Source of the DNA: a virus
Strand: one strand, 5' to 3'
Virus record (IMG/VR): IMGVR_UViG_3300007162_000030
Coordinates: 1 to 20,797 of that record
Length of the DNA stretch: 20,797 nt
Below the pieces are notes generated by a model, which saw nothing but the letters and a program-made list of their open reading frames with translations, did no database searches and was not told the DNA's origin. Made by a program: the position numbers and the translations under genes. This document shows, piece after piece, positions 6,195 to 13,422 of the stretch; the first letter of the stretch is position 1; every line of letters begins with the position of its first letter.

Positions 6195-8916
6195 TTAATT
6201 TTCCAACACAATCAACAACATTTATAACAGGAGAACCTGGAGGGACTTCAAAAGGATCTACCGTATTATCTAGGCGAGTAAATGAATACACTGGGACAAG
6301 CAAGGCGTTTATCCCAGTCTGAGATTCAACAGTAATTACAGGATTATCCACAAATCCACACCCTTTAGCAATGAGACTAACTTCTCTTATGACTCCAAAT
6401 TCATCAATAATTGGTTCAAACTTGGCTCCATTGTTTGGGTTTATTGTAATTACGTCTCCAGGTGAATAATTTACCCCACCATTTAATATAGCAAGATCTT
6501 CAATACAAACATACACTTGGTAAGTATTATTTTTACCCGAATCACGATTCGTTGTCCCTATCCCGGTTTTATTATCGTCATTTAAAATAACGCCAGTAAA
6601 TCTAGATTTTCTTTCTAACTTTAAATTCACTAAGTTATTAAAAACAATAGAGAATTTTTCATCTTTTTCTACTTCAAGATCACCCTTCACATTTACCGTA
6701 ATAGTTTTAACTTCCTCATCTGGCCTAAAAATAACTATACCCGATGGGAACTCTCCATTAACAAAGTCAGATGCCCTAGCAGGGGAGTTTCCAGAACCAA
6801 CAATTTTCCAATTTGCAGAGCTTCTATTGCTTAGATTTCCGGTTCTTACTATAGTTATATCAAAAGAAGTTTTCCCCGAATTACCTTCTTTTTGTTCAAT
6901 AAGATCAACCGAAAAGGAAATTGTTGGCGAAATATCTTGATTGTTGTTGTCCCCACCTTCTACATCATCTCCATCTGAAGGAACGCAATCTGGAGTAAGA
7001 ATGGTTCCATTTTGTTTTATTCTAAGTTCTGTAAGTTGACCCTGCCCGTTTAAGGTCTGAACAACTTCACCTTGATTATTTAAAACTTCAACAACTGTTT
7101 TTCTTGGGAGATATATTCTTTGTCCTTCTTTAACCTTTACTTCTTTACCTGGTAAATAAACATCAGTGTTTATAATTGTATCGCACTTACCAGAAAATAG
7201 TGCTCCATCTCCTCCGGTTGACCCATCTGGGGAATTTAGATAATTAGACCCAGAGTCAATAATTACAACGTTAGAAACGAAATATTCATCCCCACTAGAA
7301 CTTTGAGAATTTTCTTTGGGGTATTTTTCGGTTATGGCAACGGCTATGGCCCCGTTCCCTAAACCACAATCATCCACAATCCTAACATTTACTTGAGGGG
7401 TCTGGACAATAGCCGTCTCAGATCCTAATCCGACTGTTGTAGTTGTAGTATATCTGCCACCAGTTAATAAGTCAACCCCCATTATTTGCCCGGCCAGACC
7501 AACAACCACATTCCCAGATGCCGGAGTGCCAGTGCCCCCAAAAAAGTCTAGAGTAGGAGGTCCACAAAAAAGAGGTAGAGCACTGCAGCCAGGAATCAAT
7601 CCTCCACCAAAAGCAGTGCCAGAGCCAACAAAGGCAAGTAGATTACTTGAAATACTTGAATTACTACCTAAAGGTTGGCGTACTAAAGAAGACCCATCCC
7701 AAAAGGACCATTCATCTAATATTTGGCAATCTAGATCTGGCTCACAAGAGAGAAATTCTAAAACTCCGATTAGAATATCAAATGCCTGGAATAGTAAGGT
7801 AGCCACATCAAGTATAACTCCAGAAATTTCTCCTAATGCCCCGAGAATTCCAGAAGTCAACTCACCCAAGAAACTAGAAATTAAACTAGAAATAAAACTT
7901 TCAGCTGCACACAACGGAGCATTTACATAATTTTCTACGGCCTGTTCTAATAAACTTTTAACTATCGCCAATAGAGCAGTAACAATTTTGTTGAAAACAC
8001 ATTGTATTGTGTCATTTACTTTTTTTGAAGTTTGTGCTGCGTTTGCTCTTAAATTAGGAGGAAGTAATTCATATAATTTAGTAAGCTCTTTATTTAATCT
8101 ATTAACAATATACCCTCTTACTTTTGCTATTAAAGACTTAGCTAAACCTGCAATTAAATTAGTATATACGGTTATTAATGACGCTATATTAGAAGTTAAA
8201 TTAGAAGCCGCCCCAATAAACTGCTGGGAAGCTCTTTTTGCTCTTTTTACTTCAAACAAAAAAGATTTTAACTGTTTTTGAAACCCCTGTAACTCACCAG
8301 ATGGACCCTCACAATTTATGGTTTTAGGTGTAAAGAAACTTCTTTTGCCATCTTCTTTTTGATCCCAATGGCAAATAGTAGCCTGATGTGGACTTGTTGA
8401 TTTTCCTTCAACTTCAACTGGTGAATTTGGACCTTCTAACCTGACATAAGAAGTTGAGACTGGAATAGATCTCCCAACCCCTTTAAACCCACTTCGGGGA
8501 ATGAAATTTTCCTCAGGATTGCCGCCAAATAGTGGAACTCTAGGATCATTTGGAAGAACCCCAACGATAACAGGTTGAGTCCCGTAAATATCTTTAAAAA
8601 ACCCAAAAACATACATCCCTTGCTTTATGTTCGGGGTTTGATGTGAGCCACCATGACCTGAACCCGCTGTTGTTGGAAGAAGGATCTCGGCCATCGGTAA
8701 TTGGTCATCTGGAATATCTTTTACCTCTACATGTTTTCCAATAATCTGCACCTTACATCTTCTTGATGCCCCAGCAATATCATTTGTTAGGTGTATTTTA
8801 TGCTCAAAGTTTGAATTTGCATGGTTTCCTATCCAGGTGGAATCATCAACTACTTGCCCAATCCACCCATAAAGTTGATTTAATCCTCCGGTTTGCGGGT
8901 CAAAGAATTGATTCAT
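6181..8916 (-). CDS. 5: Baseplate hub/spike protein gp5-like (OB-fold, no lysozyme domain)
   Basis: This 911-aa protein begins with an OB-fold domain of the gp5/gpV spike type (residues ~15-130). It includes GWIGQVVDD, CKVQIIGKHVE, DDQLPMAEILLPTTAGSG, KQGMYVFGFFKD and QPVIVGVLPNDP, the canonical gp5 N-terminal pattern. The lysozyme domain of T4 gp5 is not present. Instead, residues ~207-395 form a long helical and very hydrophobic block (LISSFLGELTSGILGALG and VATLLFQAFDILIGVLEFL). A Gly-rich beta segment follows, then a Calx-beta-like domain at ~662-782 (IEQKEGNSGKTSFDITIVRTG, VKTITVNVKGDLEVEKDEKF, GVILNDD). Two to three G-x-x-Y repeats occur at ~550-560 and ~808-863. It overlaps the preceding 69-aa gene by 4 nt (ATGA) and the needle-like gene by 14 nt. 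In T4, gp5 sits on the gp27 trimer and pierces the outer membrane. Confidence 0.85.
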   Translation of the reverse strand: MNQFFDPQTGGLNQLYGWIGQVVDDSTWIGNHANSNFEHKIHLTNDIAGASRRCKVQIIGKHVEVKDIPDDQLPMAEILLPTTAGSGHGGSHQTPNIKQGMYVFGFFKDIYGTQPVIVGVLPNDPRVPLFGGNPEENFIPRSGFKGVGRSIPVSTSYVRLEGPNSPVEVEGKSTSPHQATICHWDQKEDGKRSFFTPKTINCEGPSGELQGFQKQLKSFLFEVKRAKRASQQFIGAASNLTSNIASLITVYTNLIAGLAKSLIAKVRGYIVNRLNKELTKLYELLPPNLRANAAQTSKKVNDTIQCVFNKIVTALLAIVKSLLEQAVENYVNAPLCAAESFISSLISSFLGELTSGILGALGEISGVILDVATLLFQAFDILIGVLEFLSCEPDLDCQILDEWSFWDGSSLVRQPLGSNSSISSNLLAFVGSGTAFGGGLIPGCSALPLFCGPPTLDFFGGTGTPASGNVVVGLAGQIMGVDLLTGGRYTTTTTVGLGSETAIVQTPQVNVRIVDDCGLGNGAIAVAITEKYPKENSQSSSGDEYFVSNVVIIDSGSNYLNSPDGSTGGDGALFSGKCDTIINTDVYLPGKEVKVKEGQRIYLPRKTVVEVLNNQGEVVQTLNGQGQLTELRIKQNGTILTPDCVPSDGDDVEGGDNNNQDISPTISFSVDLIEQKEGNSGKTSFDITIVRTGNLSNRSSANWKIVGSGNSPARASDFVNGEFPSGIVIFRPDEEVKTITVNVKGDLEVEKDEKFSIVFNNLVNLKLERKSRFTGVILNDDNKTGIGTTNRDSGKNNTYQVYVCIEDLAILNGGVNYSPGDVITINPNNGAKFEPIIDEFGVIREVSLIAKGCGFVDNPVITVESQTGINALLVPVYSFTRLDNTVDPFEVPPGSPVINVVDCVGKLNEFN

Positions 8917-9122
8917 ATATTAAATATTTTGCACTCTAGAGCACTAGGATTAAAGAAGCAAAATAGTTCTAGTGGAGTTGGATCTTTTTCAGATTCTGGA
9001 TTGGCCATCTGAAATTTAAGGAGATCAGATAATTCAGTAGAGAGATGTCTTCGTCTCTGTGAACTAATCATTGGATCAGATAGTTCTCGCTCATTATTTT
9101 TGATGTGTTCAGATAATTTCAT
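8913..9122 (-). CDS. Small conserved-looking protein between gp27 and gp5 (69 aa)
   Basis: This is a 69-residue hydrophilic protein. Residues 1-40 are predicted helical and highly charged (MKLSEHIKNNERELSDP, then SSQRRRHLSTELSDLLKFQ). The end carries a DPTPLELFCFFNPSALECK motif with two Cys. I recall small proteins with a QRRRHL...DPTPLELFC pattern in T4-like cyanophages, without known function. Its ATG overlaps the gp27 stop (ATGA), and its stop overlaps the gp5 start (ATGA), so it is translationally locked between the two hub partners. A role as a hub-assembly helper is a guess from position. The Cys pair could bind metal or form a disulfide. Confidence 0.7.
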   Translation of the reverse strand: MKLSEHIKNNERELSDPMISSQRRRHLSTELSDLLKFQMANPESEKDPTPLELFCFFNPSALECKIFNI

Positions 9123-10435
9123 TTTTTGTAAATACTCTCTCTTGCAAGATTTAAAGTTGTGTAGTACCCATTTGCATGGATTCGATGCGCAACATCTATT
9201 ACCATATATAGACCACTTTTTTTGTTGCTCACTATCTTATTAGCCTTAGATGATATTTCAGGGAAATCACATTCAATGATATCTCCAGCATGGATTCCGA
9301 AATCACCGGCTATCATTACAGAAAGCCTAATCGTAAATAAGTTATTGTATCTAGCACAAGATTGCCTGAGAATTTCATCCTCATTAAAATTCAACTGATT
9401 CAAAAACTTAAGTTGATCCTTTAAATTTGTTCCTGGGGGTAGAACTCCTCTATCGACAATCGATTCACTAATTCTCGTTTGGGTATTCCAAAAATCAAGA
9501 TGTGACGCTATTTTAGGTGGCTCTAATCCACCTGTATAATTAGTTTTGAGTCGTTCTGTATCTGATTTATCATTGACTATTCTTGCATTGGTTATAAAGT
9601 CAAAAGTCTTTAACTGTTGTGTTGAGAATACACCGGCTTTCGCCATCTTGCTGATACTAAGTGAGCTATTAAAAGAATAAGAAAGTATTTTTCCTGTATA
9701 GCCAGGAGGAGTTGTTACTTTATCATTATAGATTAATTTCCTTTTTGCTGGATTTGTCCATAATTTATCAATAGATTTGAATTTGTATCCACCAAAAACT
9801 CCATCATAAAAAGTTTCATAGAAAAAATAACCAGCAAGATCGGCTTTTGCATTCGGGATATCTGGCACTGATTTTTTAGCAAGCCAAGGTATTTTATAAA
9901 ATGGCTTATCATTATTACCAATAAACACAAACTCATTTAAAGTTTGATCAATATCTACAGGTTTTGTTGTGAATTCCTTTAAAATTCTAAAAACAGAATC
10001 AGATATTTTTCCTTCGTATCTTTTAGTTAGTCTGTTTTTTACAAAATCATTTGTTAAGTGCTCTTGTGAAGTAAAAGACAGATTTATTATTGTTTTATTA
10101 ACTTTTTCATCTACAGAATCTATATTATCTGTAATTAATTGATAGTTATTCTTACATTCAAGAACCTGACCATAACCATCAATTACCTTAAACTCAAATT
10201 TTTCTCCCTCAACTAGATTTATATCATCTTTTTCCATTGCCCCAGTTCCAGATTTATTTGATCTGTATCCGGTGTCTACGAAAGAAAGAGTTGCCCTGGT
10301 TGAATAATCTAAAATACTTTCATAGAGCATCATTCCAAGAAATCCATCAGTTAAATTAAGATCACCTGAGTAATTAGATATTAATTTTAGTTCTTTTATC
10401 TGGCCTTTTCCGCCAGCAGCAGCTAAATTAGACAT
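9119..10435 (-). CDS. 27: Baseplate hub subunit gp27-like
   Basis: This 438-aa protein is somewhat longer than T4 gp27 (391 aa). The layout fits the gp27/gpD tube-like hub fold. An N-terminal barrel includes SNYSGDLNLTDGFLGMMLYE, DYSTRATLSFVDTG and EKFEFKVIDGYGQVLECKN, and is followed by TIINLSFTSQEHLTNDFVKN. A middle section with aromatic-rich loops comes next. The C-terminal barrel includes LSVMIAGDFGIHAGDIIECD and SGLYMVIDVAHRIHANGYYT, matching the TPGVKIIF and FYVDEVIHEL region of T4 gp27. In T4 the gp27 trimer joins the gp5 spike to the tail tube. Here the gene comes just before gp5, separated only by the 69-aa gene, and its ATG shares one base with the stop of the 995-aa gene (TAATG). 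No enzyme motif is present. Confidence 0.75.
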   Translation of the reverse strand: MSNLAAAGGKGQIKELKLISNYSGDLNLTDGFLGMMLYESILDYSTRATLSFVDTGYRSNKSGTGAMEKDDINLVEGEKFEFKVIDGYGQVLECKNNYQLITDNIDSVDEKVNKTIINLSFTSQEHLTNDFVKNRLTKRYEGKISDSVFRILKEFTTKPVDIDQTLNEFVFIGNNDKPFYKIPWLAKKSVPDIPNAKADLAGYFFYETFYDGVFGGYKFKSIDKLWTNPAKRKLIYNDKVTTPPGYTGKILSYSFNSSLSISKMAKAGVFSTQQLKTFDFITNARIVNDKSDTERLKTNYTGGLEPPKIASHLDFWNTQTRISESIVDRGVLPPGTNLKDQLKFLNQLNFNEDEILRQSCARYNNLFTIRLSVMIAGDFGIHAGDIIECDFPEISSKANKIVSNKKSGLYMVIDVAHRIHANGYYTTLNLARESIYKK

Positions 10436-13422
10436 TAGGTTAATTTTATATCAGTATTACTTATTGACGGAATGGGATATGCAACAACATCGGATGAAAC
10501 AGGAACTGGAATTGGTTTGGGATATATTAATGGTTGAAATGCTATTTCACCTTCCTGAGATCCTAATTGTTCATATGACGGATATTTTTGGTCGGGTAAA
10601 GTTGGTGAAATTTTAGAAAAAGAAATTTTTTGATTTTTTCTTATTTTTTGAATTTCTCTAATTTCTTTTAATATCCATTCGTTTTTTCCTCTTCCTACTT
10701 GTATTTCTACTATATTCCCCTTTTCATCTAGGGTTCGTATTTTATTATCTTTAAAATCAACATAATACGTTTTACCTTTAATCATATAAGGTTCCCCTTC
10801 TGGGATATTAAGGCCCAGAAGGTTGTTAAGTTGTTGGTGTGTTGGAGGTTTAGTCTGTTGAGTGGGTCCGGGAGGTTGTTGTCTTTGTGATTGCTTTCTA
10901 CGCTCGGTTTCAAATTTATTTTTTTGCTCTGCGGTCCATTTTTTTTCAACAAAAACTCCTTTATAATTAATATATCCTTCTTTACCATCTTTTTTTGCTA
11001 GTTTTTGCACTTCTGTTGGTCTAACATTTCCACCAAATCTAAAGTAGTTATCTGCTAATTTATGAGGATCATTTAAATCAGTCTTACCCCGCCAGACCTC
11101 AAAATGTAAATGCGTATCCGTACTACGTCCTGTGTTTCCAACGATTCCTATAACTTGTCCCGGAACTATGTCTTGGCCAACACTTACTTTTATACTTCCT
11201 GCTTTCAAATGAAAATATTTTGATGTAGTACCATCATTATGATCAATTACAACTATATAGCCAGCGTCCCCTTCCAACCCAGCAGCAACTACTTTTCCCG
11301 GTTTAATAACACTAATTGGCTGATGATCTACCCCGGCTCCAGCATAATCGACTCCCCGGTGCATTCTACCCCATCTCCATCCTCTATGACTTGTTATAAG
11401 GCGCGTACTTGGGAGAATGCCACCCTCGACTAAAGTTTCAATATTTCCACTTGTCACGGTGGCATCAATCGCTCCAATTTGACCGGTTAATTTTACATTT
11501 TGGGACTGTTGAAAAACATGGTTGCCAACAGCGACTTCTCTAGTATTAAATGGTCTTGATGTCCGGCTTCTAGCATTGGAAAATCCTACAGCTCTGGAAA
11601 CATAATCTGCGTCAACTTCACTTAATCTTCCTATTGAAATCAGATTGGCTCTAAACTTTTGCGGATCATTGCCTCCACTTTGAATTGCAGCAGCTAATGC
11701 ACTTTTCCCCTCAGATGAACTAGTTCTATCAAAATTCCCATCTTTATAAGGAGAAAATTGATTGCCACTTCCTTTACCTCCTGCAAATAAAATATCTTTT
11801 ATAGTTACTTGATCACTAGTTTTACCAGTTATGTTAAATTGGCTTGGTGAAGTCCCAGATTTTATTAATCTATATCTATTTAAAATTACCGCCAATACCC
11901 CGGCTTTACCTAATGCAGACTCGCCTCTAGACTCGGCAGCAATCATTCTACCTAATGCATCAACATCTTCTGGACTAAAACCATCAATATCTATAGTGCC
12001 TATGTCGCCTTCTGAGGTTGGAGAAGAAGGCGTTTCTTCTTTACTCTTTTTATTAATTTCTTCCTGAATTCGGTTGATTGCCATATTTACTTTTGGCTCG
12101 ACAATCTTCCTTACCATATCCTCAAGATCAATTTTTGCAAACTCTTCCGGTTGAGTTCTACCGTAATCGACCAAATACTTAATACCGGCTGCAAATTGAG
12201 CATAAGATTTCTTTTCTATCTTCTGACCCAATGCAGAATCAACAGATGCGCCCATCAAATTACCAACACCTAAAATGTCATTCATCGTTGGTTTTTTATA
12301 TTCTTCAGATGTCCTCACTAGAGCATCAAAACCACTCTTCTTATCAGGGCTAAAAAAGGAAACTAATGGAACAAAATCAAGAAGACCAGCACCCTTTGAA
12401 TCATATAATTCTTTAACCCGTTTAAAACCACCTACGTCTTTACCTGGCGCTGTTTTTTGCTGGCTTATAATTGGTTTTTGTTTTAGGGGTTCTTTTTTCT
12501 GGGGGGTAATTCCGCGAGTTACGGGTGACCGTGGGTCAATTCGTTCTTGATTTAAATTACCCCCAGCATTAAACCCACGAATGACTCCCCCAGTATAAAC
12601 TCCTTGTACATTTGTTGATGTTGATAAAGAAGGGGTTGGTTGTAATTTTTGTGCAGGAGGTTTCGGAGCATCATCTACTTTAGGTAGAGGTGGCATTTGA
12701 GGGATATTATCAACTGAGTTATTTTTTGGTAACTCAGTTTTGGCTCGATCCAACTCATCTTTATCTACTGAAACCCCCAAAAAGGAATTTACTAATTCAA
12801 TGGTTCCACCAAATACACCCTTTAATAGTGATAAAGTTTCATCAAATTGTTTATTTACACCAGTAACATTTTTCTTTATACTTGAAGATATTTCATTAAA
12901 CTTATCTATAGCATCAAAACTGACCTTCAAAAAGGTAGCAAATATATCAATCATATTTTTGAGAGTTCCACTAACAAAGCCAATTAACCCTTCTATTAAC
13001 GGGAGTATTTTTGTTAACTCTCCCATTATAGGCTGTAGTCGAGTAAAAAGCCACCCCAAAAATGTAAAGGTTACAAAATCCCTGATTAAATCTAAGGCAT
13101 TAGTTGGAGGTAGTTTTATAATATTACCGAAAATTTTAGGCCCTTCTATTTTTGGTTTTCTTTTTACAGTATCAGTTGGCTTTATTTTTTTCTTTTGTTC
13201 TTCGGTTTTTTTATTTAAATTAAGAATACCCGTTAATAAATTTTCAATTTGGAATATTTTATTCCTAAATGAAAATAGAGATTTGGTTAGGGGGCTTTGG
13301 TTTATTCTAGTTGATATTCTATTAGAATAATTTGCCGATTCATCAACAAACTTCCCTTTACTATAAGGTGTCTTGGGATTTCTAATGTTTACCTTTCGGT
13401 TAAAAAATTTAGATGGGTCCAT
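10435..13422 (-). CDS. Large tail hub/tape-measure-associated protein with SleB-like and M23 peptidase domains
   Basis: This 995-aa modular protein is probably the virion peptidoglycan hydrolase. Residues ~105-160 are hydrophobic (FVTFTFLGWLFTRL, then ILPLIEGLIGFVSG) and resemble a stretch in the preceding 895-aa protein. Residues ~235-330 are Pro-rich linker. Residues ~484-640 look like a SleB/Hydrolase_2 cell-wall hydrolase: DALGRMIAAESRGE with likely catalytic Glu497, then GKAGVLAVILNRY and GNQFSPY. Residues ~672-780 are an M23 zinc endopeptidase: HRGVDY (His688, Asp692), YFHLKAGSIKV (His738), VGNTGRS and HLHFEVW (His771, His773), so all expected zinc and catalytic residues are present. 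The C-terminus is a Pro/Gln-rich, charged tail. The ATG shares one base with the upstream stop (TAATG). It follows the tape-measure gene and precedes gp27, which places it in the central hub. Confidence 0.8.
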   Translation of the reverse strand: MDPSKFFNRKVNIRNPKTPYSKGKFVDESANYSNRISTRINQSPLTKSLFSFRNKIFQIENLLTGILNLNKKTEEQKKKIKPTDTVKRKPKIEGPKIFGNIIKLPPTNALDLIRDFVTFTFLGWLFTRLQPIMGELTKILPLIEGLIGFVSGTLKNMIDIFATFLKVSFDAIDKFNEISSSIKKNVTGVNKQFDETLSLLKGVFGGTIELVNSFLGVSVDKDELDRAKTELPKNNSVDNIPQMPPLPKVDDAPKPPAQKLQPTPSLSTSTNVQGVYTGGVIRGFNAGGNLNQERIDPRSPVTRGITPQKKEPLKQKPIISQQKTAPGKDVGGFKRVKELYDSKGAGLLDFVPLVSFFSPDKKSGFDALVRTSEEYKKPTMNDILGVGNLMGASVDSALGQKIEKKSYAQFAAGIKYLVDYGRTQPEEFAKIDLEDMVRKIVEPKVNMAINRIQEEINKKSKEETPSSPTSEGDIGTIDIDGFSPEDVDALGRMIAAESRGESALGKAGVLAVILNRYRLIKSGTSPSQFNITGKTSDQVTIKDILFAGGKGSGNQFSPYKDGNFDRTSSSEGKSALAAAIQSGGNDPQKFRANLISIGRLSEVDADYVSRAVGFSNARSRTSRPFNTREVAVGNHVFQQSQNVKLTGQIGAIDATVTSGNIETLVEGGILPSTRLITSHRGWRWGRMHRGVDYAGAGVDHQPISVIKPGKVVAAGLEGDAGYIVVIDHNDGTTSKYFHLKAGSIKVSVGQDIVPGQVIGIVGNTGRSTDTHLHFEVWRGKTDLNDPHKLADNYFRFGGNVRPTEVQKLAKKDGKEGYINYKGVFVEKKWTAEQKNKFETERRKQSQRQQPPGPTQQTKPPTHQQLNNLLGLNIPEGEPYMIKGKTYYVDFKDNKIRTLDEKGNIVEIQVGRGKNEWILKEIREIQKIRKNQKISFSKISPTLPDQKYPSYEQLGSQEGEIAFQPLIYPKPIPVPVSSDVVAYPIPSISNTDIKLT

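Noticed and set aside
7526-7930. Plus-strand open frame (134 aa) opposite gp5
   Set aside because: It is antisense to the recognised gp5 gene and has no ribosome-binding context or family pattern.
12740-13330. Long plus-strand open frame (196 aa)
   Set aside because: It lies wholly antisense to the 995-aa hub gene, which has clear domains. The translation is hydrophobic low-complexity sequence typical of an antisense shadow.
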